A stretch of DNA of 64,000 nt, from positions 1 through 64,000 of the forward strand of contig CAKSDE010000001.1 of NCBI GenBank assembly GCA_934444735.1, in the 5' to 3' direction. The translations under genes and the position numbers were made by a program. The stretch is from an uncultured Clostridia bacterium. GTDB taxonomy: Bacteria > Bacillota > Clostridia > UBA1381. Below, piece by piece: positions 44,785 through 53,651 of this stretch. The notes beneath the pieces are model-generated. The model worked only from the letters and a program-made list of their open reading frames with translations. It had not been told where the DNA came from and ran no database searches. How positions within the stretch are numbered: the first letter of the stretch is position 1; the number at the start of each line of letters is the position of its first letter.

Positions 44785-46011
44785 ATGAAAAAATTAAGAA
44801 AAATGTTATGTGGTATTTTAGCGGCGGTGACTTTTGCTACGGCAAGTGCGGCTGCCGCTCCGTACGATATACAAAGACACTGGGTAGGCTCTGCCGCAAA
44901 TACCTTGCTGGTAAACGGCATTATGAACACGTATTCCGACGGGAAATTCAGACCGGACGGATATGTAACGCGCGAGGATTTGGTGTCGGATCTTTACAGA
45001 TTGATGAAAAGAGTTCATAACCCGGAGGCTGCACCGAACGGAATAAATTATTTTTGGGACGTAGATCCGAACAGCGCGTCGGCAGAGGCGATAAATTATC
45101 TCGCATCGCAAAATGCACTGTACGGCTATGCGGACGGTTCGTTCAGACCGAAAAATGTTATCACAAGAGAAGAATATGCCGGTATTATTTATGAGTATAC
45201 CAAAAGGTTCTGCCCGGTAAGCATAGCGCCGTATGTGAATTTTTCGGATATTGACTGGAGCTTTGCGCGTGATGCGATACGCATACTTTGCAGCGTTGGA
45301 TATTGCTACGGATTTGAGGACGGAACATTCCGGCCGTATAACGCTCTTACAAGGGCAGAGGAGGCAGCAATGCTTTACGGTCTTTCGGGACTTTCGATAG
45401 TGCCGATAGTGTGTGAGCTGCCGAGCTATAATGTGATAAATGTGCCGTATATAAGTCAGCTTTCGCCGGTTTATGCGGTTGTCGGGTGCGAGGCAACATC
45501 ACTTCTGATGGGAATGCACGCGAAAGGATATGCCACAAATATTGATCTTAGAACTTTTCTTGATAATATGCCGAAACATTCGTCGAATCCGGCGAAAGGC
45601 TTTGTAGGATCGCCGTATAAAGCGGATAAAACGAAAAAGACCAGAACAACTATATATCCTGCGCCATTGACGGCATATGCATCTCGATACGGCAGAGTGT
45701 TGGATTTTTCGGGAAGCTCGCCGCTTAGTATTCAGGCAGAGGTTCTGCACGGTAATCCCGTTGTGATTTACGCTACAATGCGCTGGGAGACACCGTATTA
45801 CAGAGAGTATTCGATTGAGGGAGAAACACAGACGCTTTTGAGCAATAATCATGCGGTGCTCATCTGCGGATATAATGCGAATACAAATGAATATTACATA
45901 GCCGATCCGTACAATGTAAACGATACAAGCAAGGAATACAGATACTGGATTTCAGGCTCGGTATTGGAGCCGATTTACAATGTAAGACGGCAGGCTTTGG
46001 TGGTTGAGTAA
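44785..46011 (+). CDS. SLH-anchored C39-like cysteine peptidase
   Basis: 408 residues: signal peptide (about 1-25), three SLH repeats (about 28-80, 90-150, 152-195; SDGKFRPDGYVTRE, ADGSFRPKNVITRE, EDGTFRPYNALTRA), then a peptidase_C39_2-type papain-like domain (about 208-405). Cys235 in VVGCEATSLLM and His356 in SNNHAVLICGYN form the expected dyad, with DPY near 375. It should sit on the cell wall and cleave peptides or act in wall remodelling. RBS GGGAGGG. Confidence 0.88.
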   Translation: MKKLRKMLCGILAAVTFATASAAAAPYDIQRHWVGSAANTLLVNGIMNTYSDGKFRPDGYVTREDLVSDLYRLMKRVHNPEAAPNGINYFWDVDPNSASAEAINYLASQNALYGYADGSFRPKNVITREEYAGIIYEYTKRFCPVSIAPYVNFSDIDWSFARDAIRILCSVGYCYGFEDGTFRPYNALTRAEEAAMLYGLSGLSIVPIVCELPSYNVINVPYISQLSPVYAVVGCEATSLLMGMHAKGYATNIDLRTFLDNMPKHSSNPAKGFVGSPYKADKTKKTRTTIYPAPLTAYASRYGRVLDFSGSSPLSIQAEVLHGNPVVIYATMRWETPYYREYSIEGETQTLLSNNHAVLICGYNANTNEYYIADPYNVNDTSKEYRYWISGSVLEPIYNVRRQALVVE

Positions 46012-46017
46012 AAAAAA

Positions 46018-46040
46018 CTCCGGAACGTAAGAAAAGAAGC
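46018..46040 (+). repeat. Left-end fragment of the composite repeat
   Basis: CTCCGGAACGTAAGAAAAG matches CTCCGGAGCGCAAGAAAAG at 52836-52854, the left end of the full element C. Its right half (copy B) lies beyond the next gene. Confidence 0.6.
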
Positions 46041-46055
46041 AAAGCATACACATTA

Positions 46056-46085
46056 TTGAGAATATAATTATTGTTGATGTATAAT
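46056..46085 (+). promoter_or_regulatory. Promoter of the transglutaminase-like gene
   Basis: TTGAGA (46056-46061), 18 nt, TATAAT (46080-46085). Confidence 0.6.
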
Positions 46086-46127
46086 TGAGAAGAAAGAGAC
46101 AAATCGGAATTTAACGGAGGAATAGTG

Positions 46128-46631
46128 ATGTTGATACAGGAAGCGTGTAAGCTGTTGAAACGGGAACTTTTGAATAATGGTTACGAATACGGATTTTATT
46201 TGAATGGGAAAATATATAAACCTGATATGACGAAAGGTGTTGATAAAGCATTCTTTGAGCGTTTATTGACCGAATACTGCATTCAGGATCCTAAAGATAC
46301 CATGAAAGCAAAGGTGGGCACATGCAATGATGCTGTTATTTTGATGAGATCCATTCTTGATCAGCATAGTATTCCGAGTAAGATTTGGCTCTTGCATGAT
46401 AGGCAAAAACGGAAGTACCATACTGTTTTAACATTTTATCTTGAAGGTAAAACCGTATATTTGGAGCTGACTCCTCAATCCGGAAAATTGTGTTATGGAG
46501 AAGAGATTGTTTTTGACAGTGAGGAGAGTTTTGTGGATGAATACGCGAAGGATAATCGTGAAGTAATAGATGTTACTGACTCTGTTTTAATAGGCGAGCG
46601 TCCTGATTTTTTGCTGTCGAGAATGGAATGA
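46128..46631 (+). CDS. Transglutaminase-like domain protein
   Basis: 167 residues, no signal peptide. The core fits the transglutaminase/protease fold: VGTCNDAVILMRSIL with Cys66, KYHTVLTFYLEG with His98, and VYLELTPQS as the third strand carrying an acidic residue. Such small cytoplasmic members are uncharacterised. The ATG at 46128 (CGGAGGA RBS, 8 nt) is preferred to the GTG just before it. It has its own promoter and is bracketed by two halves of one repeat, which suggests insertion as a unit. Confidence 0.65.
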   Translation: MLIQEACKLLKRELLNNGYEYGFYLNGKIYKPDMTKGVDKAFFERLLTEYCIQDPKDTMKAKVGTCNDAVILMRSILDQHSIPSKIWLLHDRQKRKYHTVLTFYLEGKTVYLELTPQSGKLCYGEEIVFDSEESFVDEYAKDNREVIDVTDSVLIGERPDFLLSRME

Positions 46632-46692
46632 TAAATTCCAATTTGTTGAGATAGTGGAAAAATATTTGTTTTATTGTATTTTGCAATATAGT

Positions 46693-46772
46693 GTTGATTC
46701 CAAAGCTTTTTCCTATCTGCTAAAAAGGTAAAGGCTGTAAAAAAATCAATTGATTTTTTTACAGCCTCTTTT
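46693..46772. repeat. Composite terminator-like repeat, copy B
   Basis: GTTGATTCCAAAGC block, CCTATCTGC, then a perfect 36-bp palindrome (46732-46767) with TCAATTGA at its centre. It terminates the transglutaminase gene and, on the other strand, the Spo0E-like gene. Confidence 0.8.
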
Positions 46773-46778
46773 GTTCAT

Positions 46779-46928
46779 TTAAGCCGTAGCGCTTAACTCA
46801 TCTTTTTTATCAAGTTCATCTTCAAGCTCCAGTGCTTTTCTGACAACAATCTGCGAACTGAGACTGTTTCCTGCGAGTATCAGCTTTTCCAGTTGTTTGT
46901 GTAATTTTCTTGCTTTTTTTGATAACAT
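46779..46928 (-). CDS. Spo0E-like sporulation regulatory peptide
   Basis: 49 codons, below usual cut-offs. The product (KARKLHKQLEKLILAGNSLS, SSQIVVRKALELEDEL) has the two-helix hairpin pattern of Spo0E/YnzD-like aspartyl-phosphate phosphatases that dephosphorylate Spo0A~P. The usual SQELD signature is present only as ALELED, without the Ser-Gln pair, so activity is uncertain. RBS AAAGGGTGG and a very good promoter (46979-47007) support expression. Confidence 0.65.
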   Translation of the reverse strand: MLSKKARKLHKQLEKLILAGNSLSSQIVVRKALELEDELDKKDELSATA

Positions 46929-46978
46929 TAAAATCCACCCTTTCTAATTTTATTTCCTATATATCATTTTATACATTA

Positions 46979-47007
46979 ATTCTACAATAACTTTTGCTAA
47001 ATGTCAA
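46979..47007 (-). promoter_or_regulatory. Promoter of the Spo0E-like gene
   Basis: Minus strand TTGACA (47007-47002), 17 nt, TAGAAT (46984-46979), ~50 nt before the ATG. Confidence 0.75.
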
Positions 47008-47139
47008 CAATATTTTCATACATTTTGTGTCAAATCGTATGCCACAAATCGACATGAAGATATAAAATAATCGAAAAAGAAAGAAAAGATAAAGTCTTTC
47101 ACGGTTATTTTCATTTTTTACGACGTTTTACGATAAATT

Positions 47140-47937
47140 TCACTGTGGGGAATTTTGTCGTTTCCGCAGAAAAATCAGCGCAAATATCGATGCGATTATG
47201 ACACAAAATGCCACAAGCTGCGAAATTCCGAGTATATTCGGAATTACATACAGAATATACTGCGGCTGGCGCATACCCTCCAAAAATAATCTCCCTGCTC
47301 CGTACCAAAGCGAATAGAAAAAGAAAATTTCGCCGTCAAATTTTTTCTTTTTCTTGAAGATAAGTATTATGATAAGCCCCAAAAGATTCCAGAGCGATTC
47401 ATACAAAAACAAGGGGTGTACACCTTTTGAGGAATTTATCGTCATGCGCCATAAAACGTCCGTTTCTCTGCCGTAAACCTCTGCATTTACGAAATTTCCC
47501 CATCTGCCGATTATCTGCCCGATCAAAAGCCCCGGAGCAAACAGGTCGAATATTTTTAAAATCGGGAACTTTTTTCTTTTGCAGTAGACAATCGCCAACC
47601 CGACAGCGCCAATCAAGCCGCCGTATATCGCAAGTCCGCCCTCCCATATTTTTACGATGTTTAAAAGGTTTCCGTCAAGACAGCCGGGATCGAATATGAC
47701 ATAGTAAATTCTCGCGGTAATGATGCTTACGATAAGCCCCCAAAGGGCAATGTCAAAAACATTATCGGTGCTGATTCCCTGTTTTTTTGCATCATGCGAA
47801 ACATAGATAAGGGCGATGATAAAGCCGGTCAGTATAATAAGCGCATACCAGAAAATCTCCTTGCCGAAAACCGTAAACGCAACACGGTTTATTGTAAATT
47901 CAAGTCCCAACCCCGGAAAGCCGATTGTATTTATCAT
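47140..47937 (-). CDS. lgt: Prolipoprotein diacylglyceryl transferase Lgt
   Basis: 265 residues with about seven membrane spans. Family marks: YGGLIGAVG, the signature GRWGNFVNAEVYGRET and HPLFLYESLWN. Lgt attaches diacylglycerol to the lipobox cysteine of prelipoproteins such as those at 3953 and 57593. It starts 2 nt after tex on the same strand. Confidence 0.95.
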   Translation of the reverse strand: MINTIGFPGLGLEFTINRVAFTVFGKEIFWYALIILTGFIIALIYVSHDAKKQGISTDNVFDIALWGLIVSIITARIYYVIFDPGCLDGNLLNIVKIWEGGLAIYGGLIGAVGLAIVYCKRKKFPILKIFDLFAPGLLIGQIIGRWGNFVNAEVYGRETDVLWRMTINSSKGVHPLFLYESLWNLLGLIIILIFKKKKKFDGEIFFFYSLWYGAGRLFLEGMRQPQYILYVIPNILGISQLVAFCVIIASIFALIFLRKRQNSPQ

Positions 47938-47939
47938 AA

Positions 47940-50090
47940 TTATTCCACTCCTCTCATTGTAAGCGAAATACGGTTCTTTTTCGTGTCAACGTCAAGGATA
48001 CGCACCTTTACAATATCACCTACAGAAAGAACATCTGTCGGGTGCTTGATGTATCGGTCGCAAATCTGTGAAATATGCACCAAGCCGTCCTGATGCACAC
48101 CAATGTCGATAAATGCGCCGAAGTCGATAACGTTTCGTACGGTTCCGGTCATCACCATATCGGGTTTTAAGTCGTTTATATCCATAACATCGCTCAAAAG
48201 AACAGGCTTTGGCAACTCATCGCGCGGATCGCGTCCTTTCTTTAAAAGACTGTCTGCAATATCGCGGATTGTCGGCACACCGATACCAAGCTCGCCTGAG
48301 AGCTTATTTATATCAAGCTTTGAAAGCTTGGTCTTTATATCGGAGATGTTGGAATTTACCACATCTTCTTTGGTATATCCCAAAATATCCAAAAGCTTTA
48401 TCGCGGCGTCATAGCTTTCGGGGTGGACTGAGGTGTTGTCGAAAATATTATCGCCGTCGGTTATGCGTAAAAATCCCGCGCACTGTTCAAATGCCTTTTT
48501 GCCGAGTTTAGGAACTTTTAAAAGCTCTTTTCTGTTTGTGAATTTACCGTTTTCCTCACGGTAGAGCGTTACATTTTTCGCAACGGTTGAGTTTATACCC
48601 GAAACATACGAAAGCAGTGACGGGGAGGCGGTGTTCAGATCGATTCCGACACTGTTTACGCAGTCCTCAACGACTCCGCCGAGTGCCTCGCCCAGGCGCT
48701 TTTGGTTCATGTCGTGCTGATACTGACCGACTCCGATTGCTTTCGGATCGATTTTTACAAGCTCCGCCAAGGGATCCTGCAAGCGCCTTGCGATTGATAC
48801 TGCGCTCCTTAAAGATACGTCAAATTCGGGAAATTCCTCTGTTGCAAGCTTTGATGCGGAATAAACCGATGCACCGGCTTCGCTCACTATCATATAATAT
48901 ACCTTTTCGTCGATTTCCTTTAACATATCGGCAACGAGAATTTCCGTTTCCTTTGATGCGGTTCCGTTCCCGATAGAGATCAGGTTCACATTATGCTTTT
49001 TAATAAGATTTTTTAAGATTTTCTTCGCTTTTTCCTTATCGTGATTGGGGAGCGTGCAGTAAACGACATTGGTGTCGAGCACTTTTCCGGTATCGTCAAC
49101 TACGGCAACTTTGCAGCCGGTTCTGTAGCCGGGATCAAGCCCCAAAACGGTACGGCCTTTGATCGGCGGCTGCAAAAGCAGGCTGTTCAGATTTTTTGCA
49201 AAAATCTTTATTGCGGATTCCTGCGCGCGCTCGGTCAAGAGATTTCTTATCTCATTTTCGATTGACGGCGCAATAAGGCGCTTATATGAATCCTCGCACG
49301 CGGCTTGCAGATATTGCGCGGACGGACTTTTTTTTCGTGTGATGATTTGGCGAGTCAAAAAGTTTATTATAATTGCCTCGTCGATGTCGATTTTTACGCT
49401 TAAGTATCCTTCCTTTTCGCCGCGGTTTATCGCGAGGATTCTGTGATTTGCTATTTTTAAAAGGCTTTCGGAAAATTCATAATACATACTGTAGACGCTG
49501 TCCTCCTCCTTTGTACCGGAGGAAACCAGAATACCGTTTCTCAAAGTAAGCTCGCGTATGGATTTTCTGTAGTCGGCATTGTCCGATATGATTTCCGCGA
49601 TAATATCCAATGCGCCGGCAATGGCGGATTCTGTATCGGGGACATCTTTTTCGGCATCTATAAAATCGAGAGCCGCTTGAACTATGTCGGTGTTGCCTTG
49701 TTCGAGGATAAGCTCTGCCAAAGGCTCGAGCCCCTTTTCCTTGGCGATTGTCGCACGTGTGCGGCGCTTTGGACGGTAGGGACGGTATATGTCGTCAAGC
49801 TCGGTTATCGTTACGGCATTGTCGATTGCTTGGCAAAGCTCGGGAGTGAGCTTTCCCTGTTCGTCGATAAGTCGCTTGATTTCGGCTCTTTTTTCATCAA
49901 TATTGCGAAGATATACAAGGCGGTCATAAAAATCACGCAAAACTTCGTCCGAAAGCTCGCCTGTCGCTTCCTTTCTGTAACGTGCGATAAAAGGAATGGT
50001 ATTGCCCTCATCAATAAGCTTTACTGTGTTTTGTACCTGAAATTCTTTCAGCGAAAATTCCTCCAGGAGAATTTTTTCTATATTGTTCAT
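47940..50090 (-). CDS. tex: Tex family S1 RNA-binding protein
   Basis: 716 residues, normal for Tex/YdcI. N-terminal helical domain (FIARYRKEATGELSDEVLRD), YqgF RNase-H-like domain (LGLDPGYRTGCKVAVVD, about 320), helix-hairpin-helix region (SVGIDLNTASPSLL) and C-terminal S1 domain (GTVRNVIDFGAFIDIGVHQD). Tex proteins bind RNA and RNA polymerase and affect transcript quality and toxin expression. Own promoter; lgt follows immediately. Confidence 0.96.
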   Translation of the reverse strand: MNNIEKILLEEFSLKEFQVQNTVKLIDEGNTIPFIARYRKEATGELSDEVLRDFYDRLVYLRNIDEKRAEIKRLIDEQGKLTPELCQAIDNAVTITELDDIYRPYRPKRRTRATIAKEKGLEPLAELILEQGNTDIVQAALDFIDAEKDVPDTESAIAGALDIIAEIISDNADYRKSIRELTLRNGILVSSGTKEEDSVYSMYYEFSESLLKIANHRILAINRGEKEGYLSVKIDIDEAIIINFLTRQIITRKKSPSAQYLQAACEDSYKRLIAPSIENEIRNLLTERAQESAIKIFAKNLNSLLLQPPIKGRTVLGLDPGYRTGCKVAVVDDTGKVLDTNVVYCTLPNHDKEKAKKILKNLIKKHNVNLISIGNGTASKETEILVADMLKEIDEKVYYMIVSEAGASVYSASKLATEEFPEFDVSLRSAVSIARRLQDPLAELVKIDPKAIGVGQYQHDMNQKRLGEALGGVVEDCVNSVGIDLNTASPSLLSYVSGINSTVAKNVTLYREENGKFTNRKELLKVPKLGKKAFEQCAGFLRITDGDNIFDNTSVHPESYDAAIKLLDILGYTKEDVVNSNISDIKTKLSKLDINKLSGELGIGVPTIRDIADSLLKKGRDPRDELPKPVLLSDVMDINDLKPDMVMTGTVRNVIDFGAFIDIGVHQDGLVHISQICDRYIKHPTDVLSVGDIVKVRILDVDTKKNRISLTMRGVE

Positions 50091-50122
50091 GTATTGTACC
50101 CCATTTCTAAAAAACTACTTAT

Positions 50123-50151
50123 ATTATACAACAAATCGGACGATATATCAA
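50123..50151 (-). promoter_or_regulatory. tex promoter
   Basis: Minus strand TTGATA (50151-50146), 17 nt, TATAAT (50128-50123). Confidence 0.75.
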
Positions 50152-50159
50152 GGAAAAAA

Positions 50160-50909
50160 TTACTTCAGGTTCATATGCACGCCCGTATGGAGATTGCGGA
50201 ATGTGGTGGGCGAAATTTTTTCGTGATATTTAAAGAAGTTTATCATTGCGGACGAGTCGGAAAACTCGGTTATTGCAGCAATCTCCTTTACGGAATAATC
50301 GGTGTTTACGAGTGAATCCTTGATTTTGTCGATTAAAAATGCATCTATTATCTTTTTTAGGCGCACGCCGTATTCACGCTTGGTGATTCTCGAAATATGT
50401 TCGGCGTTATATCCGAAATGCAGTGCGGTTTTCCGAATCGTAAGTTTTGCGTTTGTGTTGATTCTGACCCATTCGTAAATATCCTTTGCAAGCTTTAAGT
50501 GACCGTCTTTTTCATTGTGCATACGGATATTTAACAGGATATGCTCACATACAATCCTAAGCGCCTCATCATTCGGCAAAAGCGTGTTTGCATAGTCCAT
50601 AAGCTCGCGAAAGAGCCAGCCGCTTTGGAATTGTTCGCAGGCACCGCACATATCCTCGGGGAGATCCCCGAAGATATGCACCCAGTAAAATGAAGTATCG
50701 CCCGTGCTTTTTTGGAATCCTCCGTGAAAAACGTGCGGTTTTAAAAGGATCAGATCCCCTTTTTTTAAAGAGTATTGGGTGTTTTCTTCAAAAAGATGCA
50801 CCGTTCCCTTTGTGACGTATATTATTTCATATGTTTTTTCGCATCGATCGGGGTGAATCCATGTTTTGTCGGTTGTAAAAAGTCCCATGCCGTTAAATTT
50901 TATTTCCAT
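50160..50909 (-). CDS. AraC family transcriptional regulator
   Basis: 249 residues. Cupin-type sensor (about 15-95; YEIIYVTKGTVHLFEENTQY, GDLILLKPHVFHGGF) and a C-terminal AraC DNA-binding domain (about 150-245; KLTIRKTALHFGYNAEHISRI, ITEFSDSSAMINFFKYHEKI). It is divergent from the GH127 gene with only ~100 nt between starts, the standard arrangement for a local sugar-responsive regulator. Confidence 0.88.
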   Translation of the reverse strand: MEIKFNGMGLFTTDKTWIHPDRCEKTYEIIYVTKGTVHLFEENTQYSLKKGDLILLKPHVFHGGFQKSTGDTSFYWVHIFGDLPEDMCGACEQFQSGWLFRELMDYANTLLPNDEALRIVCEHILLNIRMHNEKDGHLKLAKDIYEWVRINTNAKLTIRKTALHFGYNAEHISRITKREYGVRLKKIIDAFLIDKIKDSLVNTDYSVKEIAAITEFSDSSAMINFFKYHEKISPTTFRNLHTGVHMNLK

Positions 50910-50946
50910 AAGTCTGTTTTTCTCACTTTATCTCTGATTTTATGTA

Positions 50947-50975
50947 TTGAAACATCTTTAATTGTATTATATAAT
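50947..50975 (+). promoter_or_regulatory. Promoter of the GH127 gene
   Basis: TTGAAA (50947-50952), 17 nt, TATAAT (50970-50975). Confidence 0.8.
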
Positions 50976-51010
50976 ATTTTCATGAAAAGTCAAGAGAAAG
51001 GTTGATGAAA

Positions 51011-52807
51011 ATGGCAAAATTAAAAGAGGTCGAACTCCGCGGCGGATTCTGGAAAGAGAAGTATGATATGAATCTGAAAATCACAATGAATTCGGTTTGG
51101 AACAGATTCTGTGACACCGGCAGAATCGACGCGTTTAAGTGCGATTGGGTGGAGGAAATGGAAAATAAACCCCATTTTTTCTGGGATTCCGATGTGGCGA
51201 AATGGATAGAGGGCGCAGCGTACATATTAGCCTGCCGGGACGATGCGGATTTGAAAGAGAAAGTTGAGATGCTTATAGACCGAATCGAAGAAAATCAGTT
51301 TGAGTGCGGTTATTTTAACACTTATTTTACCGTTGTAGAGCCGAAAAAGCGTTGGTGTGACAGGGAATGTCATGAGCTTTACTGTGCAGGTCACCTGATA
51401 GAGGCGGCGGTTGCATATCATGAGGCTTGCGGCGATGAGCGCTTTTTGAATCTGATGAAAAAGTATGCCGACTATATTTACCGTGTGTTTTATGTGGAAA
51501 AGTCGGCAAAGTTCAGCACACCCGGTCATGAGGAGATTGAGCTTGCACTGTTCAGACTCTATCATGCAACAAAGGAAAAACGCTATCTTGATTTGGCAAT
51601 GTATTTTCTTGATATGCGCGGATGTGACGGTGTGACAGATAAAGAAAGACAGGATCATCTGCCTGTACGCGAGCAACTTACGGCGGAGGGACACAGCGTT
51701 CGTGCCTTGTATCTTTATTCCGCCATGGCAGACGGGGTGCTGGAAACAGGGGACGAAAAGATGCTCGCCGCCTGTGACGCTCTTTTTGAGGATATAACAA
51801 AGCATAAAATGTACATCACCGGCGGATTGGGTTCGACATATATCGGCGAGGCGTTTACGGTCGGATATGATCTGCCGAACGATACGGCATATGCCGAAAC
51901 CTGCGCGTCAATCGCTATGATTCTGTTCTGCAAAAGAATGTGGAAGATTCGGCATCTGGCAAAATATCATGATTATATAGAAAGAGAGCTTTATAACGGT
52001 ATGCTTTCGGGTATTTCGGAAAGCGGAGACGCATTCTTTTACGAAAATCCGCTTGAGATAAATATGGCAGATCGCAAAAGGATTGATAAAGAGGTTGAAG
52101 AAAGCTGGAATATTAAAAACAGACTTCCCATAACCGAACGGCAAAAGGTATTTTCCTGCTCCTGCTGTCCACCGAACATAAACAGGCTTTTGGCAGATAT
52201 TGCGGAATATATCTATGAGGCAGACGGAAAATGCGTTTATATAAATCAGTTCGCCGAGAGCAAATTTAAACATGATGGAATCTCGGTAGTGCAGAAAACG
52301 GACTATCCTCATTCGGGAAGAATCGCCGTGACGGCAGAGGGGACGGACTGCATTATGGTCAGAATCCCCGACTGGTGCAAAAACTACACGGTATCGTGCG
52401 AATATACTGTAGAAAACGGATATGCCAAAATATGCGATAAGAGCTTTTGGATAGAATTTGAAATTGCGCCGAAGTTTATTGCGGCAAATCCGCGTGTGCG
52501 GCATGACGCGGGAAAAATTGCGGTTACAATGGGACCGTTGGTATACTGTGCGGAAAGGGTAGACAACGAAGAGGAACTGCATAATTTATATATAGATGTG
52601 AAAAATACTCCGAAGATTTTAAAGGATAAAATTTTCGGATTGCCGATGCTTGCGGCAAAAGGGCATGCAAAAAAAGCAGCGGAGGAACTTTATTCGGAGT
52701 TAAATGATGAATATGAGCCGTGTGAGATTATGCTGATTCCGTATCACTGCTTTGCAAACCGCGGTAAGAGCGATATGAGAGTATGGCTTAAATTTAGGGA
52801 AATGTAA
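51011..52807 (+). CDS. GH127-family beta-L-arabinofuranosidase
   Basis: About 599 residues, cytoplasmic. GH127 (former DUF1680) enzymes use a zinc-bound cysteine nucleophile to release beta-L-arabinofuranose from arabino-oligosaccharides. Visible: VELRGGFWKEKYD at the N-terminus, FFWDSDVAKWIEGAAYIL, GGLGSTYIGEAFTVGYDLPND, a Glu in FYENPLEI, and CSCCPPNINRLLADIAEYIY with the catalytic/zinc cysteines about 383-386. ATG 51011 is best spaced from the AAAGG RBS; TTG 51002 and ATG 51005 are alternatives. Likely controlled by the divergent AraC gene. Confidence 0.9.
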   Translation: MAKLKEVELRGGFWKEKYDMNLKITMNSVWNRFCDTGRIDAFKCDWVEEMENKPHFFWDSDVAKWIEGAAYILACRDDADLKEKVEMLIDRIEENQFECGYFNTYFTVVEPKKRWCDRECHELYCAGHLIEAAVAYHEACGDERFLNLMKKYADYIYRVFYVEKSAKFSTPGHEEIELALFRLYHATKEKRYLDLAMYFLDMRGCDGVTDKERQDHLPVREQLTAEGHSVRALYLYSAMADGVLETGDEKMLAACDALFEDITKHKMYITGGLGSTYIGEAFTVGYDLPNDTAYAETCASIAMILFCKRMWKIRHLAKYHDYIERELYNGMLSGISESGDAFFYENPLEINMADRKRIDKEVEESWNIKNRLPITERQKVFSCSCCPPNINRLLADIAEYIYEADGKCVYINQFAESKFKHDGISVVQKTDYPHSGRIAVTAEGTDCIMVRIPDWCKNYTVSCEYTVENGYAKICDKSFWIEFEIAPKFIAANPRVRHDAGKIAVTMGPLVYCAERVDNEEELHNLYIDVKNTPKILKDKIFGLPMLAAKGHAKKAAEELYSELNDEYEPCEIMLIPYHCFANRGKSDMRVWLKFREM

Positions 52808-52833
52808 AAAAATTGAGCAAGGGGATGTTAAAA

Positions 52834-53030
52834 AGCTCCGGAGCGCAAGAAAAGAAAAATTATTCCTTTTCTTGCTATCAACAAACTGAGCCACTCGGAG
52901 TACTCATGTACGCCGTCGGGCAAGCCAAAGCTAAAGCTTTGACTCAGTTTGTTGATTCCAAAGCTTTTTTCCTATCCCCTCTAAAAAGCAGAGGATATAA
53001 AAAAATCAATTGATTTTTTTATATCCCCTT
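52834..53030 (+). repeat. Composite repeat element, full-length copy C
   Basis: About 200 bp: a 10-bp hairpin (52845-52854 / 52866-52875), a 14-bp inverted repeat ATCAACAAACTGAG (52877-52890) with CTCAGTTTGTTGAT (52943-52956), the GTTGATTCCAAAGC block (52951-52964) and CCTATCCCCT, then a perfect 34-bp palindrome 52993-53026 with T-run. A 66-codon frame through it is judged spurious. It follows the GH127 gene and may end its transcript. Confidence 0.75.
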
Positions 53031-53128
53031 TTTTGTGTTCTCATTTTTGTTTTTACAGTATAATTTTTCTTTCTTTACGGAAAAATAATGAGAAAAAGAA
53101 TTAAGCCCGAAAGGAGTCAAAGTTAATT

Positions 53129-53506
53129 ATGAGTGAGATAAGAACCGACCTTGCGCTTGAAGCGCATGAAATGTGTGCCGAAAATGCAAAAAAGGAAGAA
53201 AAGATAATTAACGGCAGCGACTATTATATGCAGAACAAAAGCCCGGTTACGGCAAAAAATATAATTATTCAGTTTGCTGCAAACTACAGTCTTGGCGACG
53301 GATCGGCAAGGCAGGAGGTTGAAACGGTAGGCAGCGGCTCGGGATATTACATAACCAACGGCAAATGTGAAAAGATAACATGGGAAAAACCGGCAAGAGC
53401 CGAAAAGACGAAATATATCGGTGAGGACGGCGAGGAAATCGTTCTTAATCAGGGAAAAACCTTTGTAAATATTATAAATTCGTCAAATAAAGTGACGGTG
53501 GAATAA
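53129..53506 (+). CDS. Chimeric gene: germination-protease N-terminus fused to DUF3048 C-terminal domain
   Basis: 125 residues. The first ~25 (SEIRTDLALEAHEMCAENA) match the propeptide/N-terminus of the spore protease GPR; the rest (SPVTAKNIIIQFAANYSLGD, VGSGSGYYITNGK, EIVLNQGKTF) matches the DUF3048/YerB C-terminal domain. GPR is normally ~300 residues and DUF3048 proteins are exported lipoproteins; this has neither a protease core nor a signal peptide. A deletion fusing two genes in frame is the simplest reading. It keeps an AAGGAG RBS. Probably a non-functional remnant, or a small new protein. Confidence 0.65.
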   Translation: MSEIRTDLALEAHEMCAENAKKEEKIINGSDYYMQNKSPVTAKNIIIQFAANYSLGDGSARQEVETVGSGSGYYITNGKCEKITWEKPARAEKTKYIGEDGEEIVLNQGKTFVNIINSSNKVTVE

Positions 53507-53651
53507 GTTAATATATACGCATAAAAACTTTATAAAAATTTTAATACTTAAAAAGGACAAGATATTTAAGGTATATTATTCTTTATATTACGCAAAAAAT
53601 AGCCGACAATATCAATTTTCATTAAATTGTGGCAAATATATAAAAAGTATG

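Noticed and set aside
49677..50315. 212-codon plus-strand frame across the tex start and AraC end
   Set aside because: It crosses two confident minus-strand genes and the tex promoter; no RBS.
52813..53013. 66-codon hypothetical protein after the GH127 gene
   Set aside because: It is read through the hairpins of composite repeat C and ends in the terminator palindrome.
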